This document shows positions 15,001 to 30,000 of a stretch of 64,000 nucleotides of DNA, piece by piece; within the stretch, counting starts at the first letter, position 1, and each line of letters begins with the position of its first letter. The DNA is from Phalacrocorax aristotelis. Lineage: Eukaryota > Chordata > Aves > Suliformes > Phalacrocoracidae. The stretch is from NCBI RefSeq assembly GCF_949628215.1, contig NC_134283.1, positions 7,563,638 to 7,627,637 of the forward strand, read 5' to 3'. Below the pieces are notes generated by a model. The model was not told the origin of the DNA, ran no database searches, and saw only the letters and a program-made list of their open reading frames with translations. The position numbers and the translations under genes are program-made.

Positions 15001-18000
15001 CTTCGGGGACTGCAGGGCTGCGAGAGGCAAAAAAGAAAGGCCTTCATAGACTGCACCTTGCTTTGGTCAGGGAAATTGCTTTTTGTGTATGACTCGCCAG
15101 GCTTTTGTGTTTGATTAACACATTACGCTCTGAGGCACTGTCTGGAAATAGACTCAGGCATGGCACTGGGACCCTCCTGAGCTGCTGAGGGAGCGCGTCC
15201 ATCGCTTCAGAGGCATTCAGCAGCACAGGGCAGCTCAGGGGCCAGAGACCCTGTCTGGCTTCAAGTGAGATAGCTTGGGTACTTAAAGCAGCCTAGACTT
15301 GGTTACACAGAGCTCTGTGTGAGCTGATTTATTCCTTTCCTTGGCTGCTGGAGATGAAATAAGAGGAAAGCACTTCATCAAATGCAGAATGGCTATGAAC
15401 TGCTAATACAAAAATCGCAAGTGCAGTCCTGAGAGGTACCAGGTAAAGATTTCAGCAAAGTGGGAAGTATTAATGCCATTGTACTGTATGCTGGCCAGTC
15501 CATCAGAGGAGTGGAGTAAATTCTAATTATTCACATTCAAGAAGGACTGACTCAAATACAAGAGTGCTATTTAATGTGCTCCTACCTGCTAGGTGCAGAC
15601 AGACATAAGTTCAGTCTACCCATACAATGTTTAAAAGGATCAGGGATGCTGTGAGACCTATTTTAAAAGGCTCTGGCTTTCACACCAGCTTACTGCTGTT
15701 TTGCTGCCAAGCAGCTCAGGGCCCGGGAAATGTGTATGTATCTACCTGGACCAGAGTCTGTAGGATGGCCACGGAAACGGACATCTGACCTTACAAAAAA
15801 AGGGGCATGAACAAACCAACCTGCTTTCAGCCTGAAAAATACAGGCCAAGGAGAGATTTGATTCTAAGTTTGTTCTAGCCATAAACACATATACATCCTA
15901 CCAAAAAGATCTGAAAGAAGTGTCCCAAGAGAAAAGAATAGCTAATTTTGATTAGCAGAAGAACAAAGATACACTAACTGGCCACAAATAAAGTCTGGAA
16001 ATTGAGAAAGATTTCTCACCCACCAAGGCACAGTAGACAGCATTTGAGGGGGTAAACACATAGGTATTTCTTTTTTTAAGAAGTCTGGTAATTCTCTTGA
16101 AAGGGTTCCTATATGCTGCCTGTGACAGAGGGTGACTAGATTTACTAAGGAGTGCCAGTTCTTTGTCAGATAAAATATCACCACTTCAGTGATTCAGTTT
16201 GGAATACATCCTCAAATATTTGCAATTTATGCAGGGGAGACACAATAAAAAAGAGGGTTCCTGCCAAGCAGTAACCAATCCTGCCAGGATGACCTAAATC
16301 TGTTGCCAAGTCAGATTTACCCTTCAAATTCAAACATGAGAGCTGCATCTGTAACTTACTCCACCTGCACTTCCTCTGCTGCTGAGCCTGAAAGGGAAGG
16401 TCAGAGCACAGCTTCAAGATAGCAATTAATGCTCCTGTGTGAAAGGCAGCTTAAGTTTAGCATCTGTAAGACCAAAATGCTAAAGAATTGGCTAATAATT
16501 CTGCCTTGCATCTCAGGGGTTAAGTGATGAAGTGTTTACACAATCTTGGTAAACAACCAAAGTTTTGTGCTCTAAATATTCAGAATAGGAAGGACATAAA
16601 GAGCAAACAAATAAGCAAATGGGCATAATGGCTGTCTCTCTCAAACCTAAATCTCTGAAAGAATTCATTTTCCAGGTAGATATCATAGAGGCTGGATTTA
16701 TTAAAGCTAGAGAGAAGAGCCTCACTTTGCCTTTTTTATTTTTTGGGGGGGAAGGGGAGGGGAGGGAAGAGTGTGTTGGATTGGTTTTGGGTTTTTTTAA
16801 TACAACAGTCCTGTATTTATACTCATTTAACTAGTCCAGGAGACAGTTTACAACTTTACATTAATAATTTTAAGAGCAACTTTATAATCTCGTACAAGCC
16901 TGTGCTGCGACTTGCACTGAATGCGCTGACTTAAACAGTCTTCATTTTAAAGAACCAATTGCTTCATACGGCAGAGCACCCCGGCAGGGTGTGTGCTGCT
17001 GCTCAGTTTTCTGAGTGTATTTTCTTCAGTCACCACTTTGCTTCACTTGAACAAAAGACATGTCTTACAGTCATTTCAAATATTAATTACAGTGTTTTGC
17101 AGTTAGGATAGGCCGATATATGTCCTACAGTAAGTCACATGTTCTTGCCAACTCATATTTCTGAGCATTAATTTCTATGTACAGATAATAGGAAGTTTTT
17201 GAAGTTCAGTGTTAGCTGACTTTCTCCTTATTTTAGCAATCAGTTCAGAAGGACACTTAAACATTTCCACAGCTTTAGGCATTTAAAGTTTATTTGTATT
17301 ACATAATTGTATCTTTTGTTAATTATCAAACTGCACTGCTACTCAAAATAACTGTTTAAGTAGAAGTTTTAAGCATCCTGCCAAGCAGAGGCCTGAAAGG
17401 GAGTGTATGACAACCACTGTCCTTGTTAGATCTTCGTCAGTAGCAGCTTGAGCAATAACAGAATGCTATGCAACGTATTAATTTCTCGAAGTCTGATTGC
17501 ATCATGCAGTGCAACTGTGAGCCTGTACCATGCTTTCCTAAAGGCCCCTGAAATTTCTCCAACCTACTTCACTCTCCAGGTTGAAGGCTGAAAGTCAGTC
17601 ACTCTTAACTGCCCCTATCTCAAGAGGGTAAGTGAGACAGGAAAACCAAACCAACCCCAGAGCAGCCCCCTCTCCAAACAATCAAAATCAGCAACCCGTC
17701 CCTAGGAAACAAAGCAAATACAATCTCTCCTTTCAAACCCCCTCTCTAAGCACTGCAGCAGGTCCTCCTCTTCAGATGGAAGGCTACGATATACCAACAG
17801 CATCAGAAGCAAAGTTTGAGAGTGCCCACCTCTCTCCTTCTGGTTCAGAGAGGCAAGGGGCTTCCCTACAGCCAGCCCTTTCCTACCGTAAGAGGGAAGA
17901 TCACGTGATGCCCTGACCTTTCAGCCGAGTGGGCAGCAGGGAGGGTACTCATTTGGTGTATGGAACGGGATTCAAGTCTCTGTAACAGAGACACATGTAC

Positions 18001-21000
18001 GTGAGACTTTTTCAAGGTAAGTTATCTTCACACACTTCCTTTTTCTCAGCATCACCTTCTGATGTCCCCTGGAACTTCTAGAAATAAGCAAACTGACTTA
18101 CCTAAAGTATCCTGTCAGGCTCTGAAGGACACCGTCACATACTAGTCATACACCAGGCACAGATGGGGAAACAACTGCTACAGTTGCCTCACTACCAAAA
18201 ATACCTATACACAAAAATAAGGCCACGTGGGTAAACTGAGGCAATACTTAAGTAAAAGTCCTAGAGAACTTTCCCTGACTCAATTTACTGAAAACGCTGC
18301 AGGATCCTCCTGAAGGGGACTGGGGAGCCAGAACAAAAGAACCTCACAAACATTTTTGAAGCAACAAGTTCTTTTTCATAAACTGCCTGAAGCAGCTAAA
18401 GTAATGATCTTGCATAATGAGAAAGGAACAATTAGAAACTTCTAGTCCCACAGGGAGCCTATTGTGTCATTAAAGTGTTCTGGAATTTCTGTGACATTTA
18501 GAAACAAACTGGACAGGTTTCCCACTTGCTGAAAGCGGGAATGGGCTTTCTATCTATTAAAGCAACAACACAAAAAAATACCTCTTCCCACAGCGATTTC
18601 AGTGCCAGTTTTCTGTTTTATTAACTAAGAACTTTGTGAGAGTGATTTGTTCGATGGAGGCTGTTAAATTTTTCAGAGGATTAACAGACAGACTATTAAA
18701 GTGGTTTAGAGTGACACAGACCCCTCTGAAATTTTTATGTCTAGTTAGCAGAAAGGAAAAAATTCCATGCATCTCCAGAGTGGTATTTTACCTGTAAGAC
18801 CTATCAAGCAATGGGAAAAGCCTGTCCTTTCCAATTCTCCAATTCTACTATACATGCTCTTCCCTTACAAGGAACAGGCAGCGTGAGGCATCCTCCCTGG
18901 TAACACAGCGATCAGCACCCTGCCTTGCAGGGCAGCCAGCCCTGTCTCCCCCATGCGCAGGGACTGCTTTTGGGTTTTGCGAATTGTCTATGCTCAGCCA
19001 GGGTCTGTATAGTGTCGGCTGGGCAAACGGCCTTACAGCTAAAGCTGAGCATTCAATTCCTGTAGAATATACAGTCCCCCTGAATGCGTGGCCTCATGTT
19101 CCTTTAACAGTCCTAAATTCCACATGAAAAGATTTAATATTAAGGAACAATAAAGTAGCCATAACGGTCTAGGTTGTACTGTGCCGAAGCATAATACGAT
19201 TATAAATTCCATTCATTTAGCAAAGTATTCCAAGAGGACCATTTACTGCAAGTAGGATTATCGTTAGCTAAAAATACTTTGTACAGCAAACTTACGAATT
19301 TATTCCTTTGATTACAGCCTTCTTTTATGAGAACCTGAAAGAAGGTCTAAAGGCATAGAATTAGGGATAAGGTGTTTGGGGCTGCCCACCAGACAACAGA
19401 ATATAAATTTTGCATAAATAAAACATTAACAGGAAAACAGAAAAGGTACTCTGATTTGAAAGGCTGATGTCTGCTAATGTTCTCAGGACACAAAATCTGT
19501 CTTAGGGAAAACAACCGCATAATTTCAAATGTAAACAAACTCCCCTGTCAGTATCTTAATATTTTGCACAGCTTAAATATTTTCCAAAGGAGAGAGATTT
19601 TCCTAAAAGATAGTCCAAGGAACTGGTGACACAAAAATGCTGACTTTTTATTTCATTGAGTGGCCTGGCATTCCACCGAATTCATCCGACTGTTGCTTTG
19701 CCCATGCAATGCATCACCTCCTTACTAATGATCCAAACTATGACATGCAGCAGCCACCACTGACTCAAATTCGGCATTTATATGTTTTCCTCAGGGTTGA
19801 CGTGATAATGCTTTTCATTGCTTTCAATCCCTCTACAACAAAGGGGGAAAATAAAAATAAATAAAATTAAATAAACAAACTGTCTTTCACAGAGAAAACA
19901 TCACACACACTCGCACATGGTACTCACAGAAGCATTCCAAGAGGACCATTTACTGCAAGGAGGATTATGGTTACCCACAAATACCTTGTGCAGGGAGTTG
20001 ATTTATTTATTCCTTTCATTACAGCCTTCGTTTACACAGAAGTACAAGATGTGTAAGTTCAGGAATGCCATGCTTGGGACAACACTTGCTCCTTGATCTC
20101 CGACAATGAATTAGGGGGCTTTGGAAAGGTTTTTAAGTAGAATTTCTTGTCAGAACATTTGGTGAAATAAAAAAGCTCCTGCCAACCATTCGGATCAGTG
20201 TTTTGATGGGAAAACAGATGCAGTTCCTCCCACCGCAATCCCTCACACAGGGAAGTCTGATACCGAATCAAACTGCAGAGTCTGGCTCATTTCAGAAATT
20301 GAGATGCATCAGACCGCTTCATCTACTTGATGACAAGAAAGTAAGAGAAGTTCCAACTTACCACCCCACCTCCTGCCGAGTGAACCAGCACAGACATGCC
20401 TTCTCGCAGGTTAGCAACTTCGAAGAGCATCATGTAGGCAGTTACAAAGTTCATGGGAAACGCAGCAGCTTCAGAAAAACTCATGTCATCCGGGATCTTG
20501 TAGACAAATTCTACTGGGGTACATACTACTTCAGCCCATGCGTTGTAGTTTACAAAAGCCATGACTCTGTCTCCAATCTACAAACAAGGAAGAAAACAAC
20601 AGCTGCAATTGAGACTGCAGAGAGCAGCTCACAAAACCTGCAACTCTCCCTGTTCAAGCTGTGGGTCACTGACTTGACTGTGACGATACCGGTGCTTCAC
20701 ATCTGTGGCAAAATAGCAGTTAGCTTTGCTCAGCTTTGGGCTCCTACCATTTTTTAATTGTATTTATTTAAATAAGTTGAATTTAACAAAAATATCCAAA
20801 CGAAGTTAAAGCCACCTCTTCTTTTTTGCTACTCTGCTTCTCTGATGGAGCAGTCTTCCATCATCAGGAATACGGATCACCTTTTGCTAGCAGAGCTCCT
20901 ACATAACAAATGGGGCCGTACACAATGAAAAGAGTATTCTTACTAATAACCAGGAAATTTGCTTACAGAAAAAAGGAAAAAAAAAAGAAAAAACATTAGA

Positions 21001-24000
21001 ATAATATTGAGGAGATGCACAGAATAAACAAAATTACACCTAAGATAATTCTCATTTTGCTTTCTCAGTCTTCACACCAATTTAGAGCTACCTTCCCTCT
21101 CTGCGGATTGAGAAGGGGAGGTCTTGTACTCTGGTACACAAAGCACATGAAAGGGTTCAGAAACCACCCATTTAGAAGATAATAAAAATAGAGGCTGGAT
21201 ACAGATGGTGTTATCTTAATAAGGGATTCTACAAAAACATTTCCATGACTGTCATTTCTACAACCATGTGTCAGAGCAGAATTTGATCCTGCAACTTCAA
21301 ATAAGCCACCTTAAACATGAAAAATGTACCTCTGGATTCTGAGTCACTACTAAGCCTACACAGCAAGTTTGACAGCATTTAAAGGAGCAATGAAATATTC
21401 TCTTCAAATGCAATGTTTCTCTACTCGATCCTTTGGAAAATATATAGTAGTCAAAGGGTATTTCACTATGGCCAAATAAAGATTTTATGTCAATATTAGA
21501 TACAATTGGTTGCTCCTAGGAACCTTTCAGAGGTCTAGACACATCAAGTTCATACATGATGCTACACAGATGGACAAGAATAATAACATGGCAACTGGAG
21601 CTCTGAGGCTCCTGCAGGGGTACAACCAGACTTGGAAAGCAACACCTGCATAAAAGTAGAAATTGGTCTACTGGGGCTACTAAGGAGAGCCACACTGAGC
21701 AAATGTTTGGTCAATATATATTAAAATCTTCAAAGGCACAAACCTTACAAACTGTCTTGTCCCCAGCAGCCCCTACACATCTTTCACCTTGTCTTTCACT
21801 CTTTGCCTTTCTGTAATACCTCAACAAATATAGCATCCTTACCCATGAAAGGAGCTCTTCAGTGGAGCCACAGTATAAGTTATAAGGCAGGAATAGCATC
21901 AAACTTCAGGACTTCATGTTTCAAATAAAACTAACAGCAGCTGTCCCTCTAAAATAATTTTGCTTAGCTAACTAATATTCTCTGACATTCTACTAATACC
22001 CACTAATGCTTTAGAAATACTACAGGTTGTTCTTGAACTACTTCAACTACATTCCACAGCAACGGAGTAAAGCACAACTCTCTCACCTTCAGGCAAACAT
22101 TTATAGCACAAGCACATGTTGGTCTCCCAAGTACTTGTCATCACTTTGGCTTTGGGATATTGTGGGTTTGCTGAAAGCCAAGGTACTGCTGACAGTTCTG
22201 AAGGGTTTGTCTCTTACAACAAGGATGCTGAAACAGAACTGTCATTCCAATTTCACCAAAATGCCTCGTCCTTTTGAAAAACACATTCAAATTAACAATG
22301 CCTCACTGGTAACCACTCTGTGGTTTCCTTTTGCTGTTAGAGAGGCATCTAAAACTTAAAAGACTGTTAGGATTAATTAGTGAAGATGTCAACATGTCCT
22401 ATATCCTTGCAAGCAAACATAACTGATTACCAGAAAGAATGCAGAGAAGTCTCTCTTGTTGATTCCCAAGGCATTTCTTAGTAATAATACCATATTTTAC
22501 CACAAACTCTACACAGACCCTAATCATCATGTCAGATTAGACCACAGCTCCTGAGAATCATCCCCACAACTAGAGATAGATCAGTCCTGATACATTTGAG
22601 CTCAGTAGAAATCAGCTTTTCCTTTTAATGGGAAAAGTAATAGGCATTATGCCATTATTCAAATTCAATGTAAAATATGTTCTTACACATTACTGTCAGA
22701 ATGGGCTGCCATTCAATGCTGTCATTTGTCATATGATAACACAATCACAGCAAATGAAGACAATAAATGGCTGCCAATACCTCAGGTAGCACAGACTAAG
22801 GGCCAGTAAGATACATTTTTCCAGAGCACGAAATGCCCACAGCTTTAACATGACTTGAACTGGAAGAGATCCACAAAGGGAAAGAAGGTCAGAAGATGTA
22901 GGGTGCAATGTTCGCTATTCCCACCATTGCTATGGGCAGCGGTAACAGCATATGTATGTCAAGGAGACAACAAGCATCTGGTGTGCTCCTACCCTATGCA
23001 AGAAATCCACAAAGCCAACAGAATGTTCTTGCGTCTTCCTCATGGTATGTTCTCCTGTTGATGGGTTCATACCTGTACACAGCAGTTATCCTGAGCATCA
23101 ACCCTTCTTCTAGACCAAGCACTACCATGGCTATGCTGATTGTATGCAAAAAATAAAATACCACGGCTTGTTTCAATTTCAGGGAGCACACCAGAGCACA
23201 AACATGTTCTATAGGCAGAACAAAGATACAACTTTAAAAAAGACCCCGTATATTCAGTCCGGTGCAATGTCATTCAAACAAACACCATATGCTGTAGCCT
23301 CATGATGCCCTTTAAAAATAGCAAGAACTTTTAAACTGAGAATGCTGATCTAGAGCAGATTTTAATACACCCTTCATAGAATACTCTTCAATATGGAACG
23401 ATAAAACACAGCTACCAGAACGGGAAAACTGAAGCAGCAGAGTTTTTGAAACAGCAAAGTTGGAAGATTATGACTTGTTTCAAGGCAGAGATGGGGCAGC
23501 AGGGGGAAGGAGGAGAAGTGTCCTAAGAAGAGCTCATCACTGAGACCCTACTAGAAACTAAATTGGCCATTATATTCACTCAACTGAGAAATTTTACAGC
23601 TCTTCTAGAAGAGCAAAAATGTTACCTTTAAATAAAAAATATTTTAGGTAATTGCTTTCTTAAGACCAAGACGCAATAATAATTCAGAAAATTACTTGAT
23701 GACATGACTGACTCAGCAAATAGCTAAGATAGAAAAATTTTGGAATAAAAACTGAGGTTTGACATGCATTAACTATCTACTTAGGAAATAAAGTGCCAGA
23801 TTGGAGGGAATATAAATGTTTAACTTCAATAAAGGAATAGGAGGTAGAACAGAAGGCTGCTTATATGTAGTAAGAGATACCAGAGTACATAATGCCAACC
23901 AGTTATGAAAGCTTTATTAAATACATTAACTAATTGTCATTTATCCTACTCTGTTAGGTGAGATACATCTTTTTCCTGAGTGATCAGAGTAAGTCCTATA

Positions 24001-27000
24001 CCGAGAACCAGGGTCCCAATTTTAGCTGCATCTCATGAATGCACATGGTTGTAAGAAGCAATACTTGTTCTAGACAGGGTCTTGTTAACTCAAGATCAAA
24101 AGTAGAAACTAGAATCAGCAACACATGGGCTTTGAGGAACAGAGCAACGTTGACAGCAAACAGGACCAAGAAAAGAAACTTGACAAGTTAACTCAGTTTC
24201 TTTTACCTTCTTAAAGCACATCAGTCATGCTTTCCAGTTCCCATTTAAACCATCAGCATATGCATGTGGCACAAGTGACTTTTCAGGAAGAATTTGAAGA
24301 TGACAGTGGTGGCTTTAGAAACTAATTCAAGAGGTCATTCTCATGCTTGGGAAGCAGCAAGGAAAAATTGTCCTTTCAAATCTCAACAGGGTGGTGAAGG
24401 CTGCTGTTGCTGGTAGACCAGAAGGGATTAGGGACAACATACCCAGTGAACTGGTGATTACTTAGTCTTGCTCTTCAAATAAAGAAAACATTACCTCAAA
24501 TCCTTTCACACTATCTCCAAGAGCTTCTACAATTCCAGAGCATTCAAACCCAGGAACAAGTGGTGTCTTCGGAGGGTTGTCGATATTCCCCTGTCGCACC
24601 ATCAAATCAATGAAGTTCAAACCACTGTAAAACACAGGAAAATAAAATAAAGGCTATTACTGTAGATCAAAGCAGAGGAGGAAAACTCGACCCAAGCAAC
24701 GGGACAGCCAGAAAACTTCAGGGCAGCATTAAGAAGCGGGGCACCACAGCATAAGAGGAACCCAGCAGACTTTCATACTCTTCACGTGTGGAACCGACCA
24801 ACTTTACACCATGCTGGACACTTGGGCAGAAGAGTACACATGCAAGGCAGCCACATCTGTCACTGGCCCCAGAGCAGACAAGACTGTTTTCTGAGTCACA
24901 CGTAGAAATTCACAACAGGCATTTACAAATTCAATACAGTGAAATGTTAGGATTTCTAAGACTGCATTATGAGCTGGCAAGTGAACCCAGTTCAATTTAA
25001 GAAGAAACCCCTAAACCTCACACATTATAAGATGTTTTGAGCCACGAGCAACCTGATGTAACTGTCCTAACCTCTTATGTGACTCCAGGAATGAATCTTG
25101 TGTTCGTCCCAGGCAGGAGTCCAAACTTTGACATGAACTTATTAAGTATCAGATAGGCTGACGTTTTAAAACAGTTCCTTCTGGATCACTTTTGTAGAGT
25201 TTTGCAAAGGTTATTTAGGTCTTTGGAGCCCTCAGGGTTGCTGCTTGGAAAAAAGTACAGATCTTCCCCTGTAGTCTCAGTTTTGAAAGACCTTGAAGAG
25301 TATGTGCTTTGTCTTTTATGTGCTATCCAATTTTATTAAGTAAAATTTCGTGGTTTTCTAAGCAGCCACAAAAAAGAAAAAAAAAAAAACCCACACAAAA
25401 AAGGTACCATTTATCTACTATGTGCATATACTGATTACTGGCACAAATGCCATGCATAGCTAAAACTTCTAAAACTCCTAACTGGCTAAAATATGCTTCA
25501 GCATTAATCCATTGTTCCAAAACACAGCCCTGTATTTATTGTTAGCGGAAATTGCTGCACACTAACTCCCCCGACTCTATGAAGCTATGCACACAGCCAG
25601 TCCTACTCATGCATATGATACCAGCAACTGCTTGGATACATAAAATCACTGATGTGCACAAGTATTTATAAGATAGAGCTTTAGTCAGATACTAATCAAG
25701 ACAGAAACAGATTGAACAGACCCAACAAACAAAAAGACAGAGTAGACACACAGCATAAGCTGGAAGACAAGACAGCATTCATGAGATGTAGGTCACTGGG
25801 GGGAGGGAAGGAAATTCCACCAAATGTAAATATTTGTAATTGTGGTGGAGGGTGTAAGAGCAGCCTGAACCCACAACTTTTACCTCTGTAAAGGCAGGAT
25901 TATAGATTATTTTTGACAAATATGATTTTGACAATCTAGCTTGACAAACTTAGGAGGAAAAATTAAAAATACCAAACAAACCCCAGCATGCTCACACACA
26001 AAGCTCATAACATTAACCAAACGTAAGGTTAGGAGGGGTTTGGCACAATTAAGTTGGAGCTTTGAAATTATTTTGGAAAGGCCACTCCTTACTCAGTGGC
26101 AAAGACCACCTCCTACATCATCACTGTAATGCTGATAATGAAAGAGAAATTACAAGTAACAAAATGCCTGCAAGGCAGTCATCATTGGGGGGGGGGGGGG
26201 GAAACAAACCCAAAACCAAACTAACACCAATAAAACCCCACAAAACCAAAATCCCCACAGTTCCCCAGAGGGAACCGTTGTCTGTGTGCATTAACTTCAA
26301 TTCTGACCTTCTGAACACATCTTTCCACACTGTGAGCATTTTACAAAAAGTTACCTTTTTCTACGTTCCTGCAAGAAAGGGCAGCTGGAGGCAGAACTGC
26401 GATCATAGAATCATAGAATGGTTTGGGTTGGAAGGGACCTTTAAAGGTCTTCTACTCCCACCCCGCAGTGGAAACTGGGAAACCTGGGTAGGAACACACC
26501 CCATGGCATCATAACCAAGTAGGCAACAAGCAGCCAGGTGAATATGGCAAAGACCATAGCTGTTTGATAATGCCATATGATTACAAACACATTATAGCAG
26601 CCTTCTAGAAGCATTCATTCTTACAAAATACCTTGTCAGGTGATTTTTGAAAGGGCACATATCCAGTTTTGCATCTAACGACATAATACCAGCAATTCAG
26701 TTCTGTTCTGGTTCCATTTCTCTTTCATCTGTCTTTATCCAGCAATATTAAATAAAATAGAGAATTCATCTCTATTGCAACGAACTTACAAGACTTGATA
26801 CTAGAACAGGTCTGATAAGGAGAGAACAGAAACACTATACAAGGTACATAATACCTAATTCACTATTTATCATTTTAATTACTAGTGGAACAGAGAGCGT
26901 TGATCAGCATTTCTAATAATTTCTAGTCACTTCCCAGAGAGTTTCTTCTTCATTCATTTCACCTTTAATCTCCTGTATGTCTGCAGGTTGTCACATCCCT

Positions 27001-30000
27001 GTTACTCTCATACATGCATTAGTTTCCATTCTCCTCCACTTCCAAACACAGACAAAAATAAGTTGTTTTATTTTACCTGCCAAATTTGAACAAGCCTTAC
27101 CATCACCAATAGACCTGAAAGCACAAGTACGTTGTATGGTAAAACCAGCAATTATTTTTTTTCTCCTTTGAATAACCTGGAGGGCCCAAGGATGCATAGC
27201 TAGTTTAGTAACTACCTCCATGACACCCAACCGAATCAAGTCCTTCATTGAGATTCAACCTAGAGCCGACAGGAAAAGGGGAGTTTAGCTGCACAGAACA
27301 TCACAAAAAAAAAAAGTCTCTTCAAGAGTGATGGTTTTAGAGAATAAGCACAATTTATTTCTTGTATCAGTACAAACCAGCATAACCTGTTCTGGTGTGC
27401 AGCCAGAGAAAGCGACTCCTGAACTTCAAGTAAGGGCAAACCCTGAGGTAGACACGTAAGTGAAAAGTGATTCAGTGACAAGAAGTGCACAATTTCTTGC
27501 AGTTGTGTGTTTTTAATCCTAAAACAAAAGCTGGACACAAATGAAGATAGGGAAGGATATGAATTACCAAGATTGATACATCGACATAGGGGTTCTGCAA
27601 GAAGCTTTCTATGAAAGAGCAGGGTTGTTAGTGTGAACTGCATAGACTGCATTACCTGCGCATCTCTGGAGGCAGAGCTTATCAAACATGGAAGTATCTT
27701 TGAATCTGAGTTTTTAAGTCTGCAATGCTCTGCCTCAACACCAATTTTGAGAATCTTTAATATTATTTTCTACACTCGTGTTTTAGCTTTGCTACATTTT
27801 TTAAGTGTGGAAAGTCCTGCAGATAGAAGACCGTATTCTAGACTTTCACCATCAGACCAGCAATGGTCAACTTGGTTCTCCTTGCTCTGTCCCATGCACT
27901 CGAGGATGCCTAATACCTTCCACTGCAAAATACTAAATCATGCAGACCATCCTTCACACTTTGTTTTGGAGAGGTGCTGCTTTTCATCTGTCTTATTTCA
28001 CTGTAAGACTCCACTGAAATTAATTACTGAAGTTAATGAAATACAACAGGGCAAATAAAAGGACCACTGAGATTTACACTCTTAAAATCCTTCCCCTTAC
28101 CCCTGGACAGCAAATTGCCTGACAATCTTTTAAAAAACTGGAAAGGTTTCAAAAGATCATATCCCATGCTTTTCACCCAGACACCCACAGTATATGAACA
28201 AGGCTGCCTTCAAGAACAAAACTCATACTGTCCGCTATTCTGCTATATTTAGGATTTCCTTTATTTTCTACCAGGTTTTTTACAGTGTTGTTATCTCACA
28301 GTCACAGAGTCAGAAGGGTCACTTCTGCCTCATTCCTCATGACACGTACGTATAGCCGCACAAGAATTATAACAGAGAAAAGGAAAATAAAGGGAGGTAC
28401 TTACAGGACACCATTCCTTATTCACACCCCCCATCTGAAATACTGCTTTGGTTTGTACTAGCTACTTGTCATATCTTTTAAACATTATGTATACTAGTGT
28501 TCTGCAGGCTGTAAATTTCAATACAAACAAATACAGCAATTTCAACTGCTCTGTCATTATCAATCAAGAATTATTTCAGGAGATATGCAGAAGCTGTGAC
28601 TCAGTTTGGACATCGATGGCTGTTCCGTTTCTTAGTCACTGAATGAGGCTAACACATGACTCATCTCAGCTGACACATTCTCAATTGGATTGCTGATATT
28701 CCAGACCTTCAAAAGAATTATTCATCTGGTTTAGTGCTAATAACAACATATCCGCCATCTCCTCCATTTATAGTACCATACTACAAAATGTATACATATG
28801 ATTTAACAGGTGTATACATGTGATTCAACTGGTTTCATCCCCCAGTGAATGTAGAGAGAATGTAGGACTGCACTTTTCACTGATAAATAGTATATATCAT
28901 GCATGCATACCTTCTTCTTAAAATAAAGATGATTATTTTTCTCCACAGGTTGATGGAGAAAACTAATCATCATCTATAATGATTGCCAACTGCAAAACTG
29001 ATTCAACTAAAAACATAATTTGTCATCAATATGTTTTACTCGAGCAGCCCATCTTTGGGGTATTCAGCACTGCACACATTATCTCCCCAGGGCAAAGCCA
29101 GCAGATGTTTGTCTCACTCAGTCTCCCACACTAGACTGCAAGTCCATCATCATCCTGATCAATCTTCTGTATTTACAGACTCGGGTCAAGAAGATCGGCA
29201 AATTGATTTTGCCTTGTTTGGAAGCACACTTTGGTGACCTGATCGCATTTCAGCCCTACGGCCGCTTGCAGCCAGGAAGGACAGGCAGGCGCTACACAGC
29301 CTACAGGCTCCTCTGGCATGAGGGGAAGCTTCCAAAACACACGTGGTATTGTGCAACCTGGCAGTAACTACAGAGCAGCTGAGCAGGTCTACTGATGTCA
29401 AACAGCAAGCGTGCAACTCTCCAGCTCACCAGTGCTAGTGCAAGCCTGGAAAGCAACTGTAGTTGTAGCAGAGCTGAGTATTTCTATTTTACAGCCACGT
29501 GTTCTTTTGCAGGAAACTTGCTATTTGTGATACACACATCTGCTGCTTTGATGAAAGTGGAATTCATACAGCTACTGCAGAGTGCTGTAAACTCCTCAGG
29601 TGTTCAAAGGAATATGTCCATGACCTCAGAGCATTTTAAGTTTTGCATGTTAACTTTTGTTAACTCAATGGCTGGGAAAAAAAAAATTCACTCAGAAAAC
29701 AACACAGCCTATTCTCAAATGGAATTACAGCCCTGCTTGTTAGCAAAACGAGCTACCCAGCAGCTACTGTGCTACCGCTATTTCTTAGCGTGGAATTTCT
29801 TGCATTTCCCATTGTGCCTGGTAAGAAAAAAAATAAACAAATTAGAATAAAGAAAAAAACCTCTGCCCTTCATCTATTAGTCCTCATTCAGATTGATGGA
29901 TATCACCGTTTTTCATGGGCAACACCTTGTGGCGGGGGGAAGAGGGAAATACTCACATAGGTCACAAACCTTACACTGCCCATTAAGTACAGGACTGAAT

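Larger units (their letters stand above)
9819..20361 (-). other. VAT1L: VAT1L intron 3
   Basis: A 10.5-kb intron, the longest complete one in the window. It contains the ~101-bp direct duplication listed separately (19227-19327 and 19934-20034), a G/T-rich stretch at about 16743-16800 and an (AAAT)-like tract near 19850-19875. No nested gene or RNA was recognised. Confidence 0.85.
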
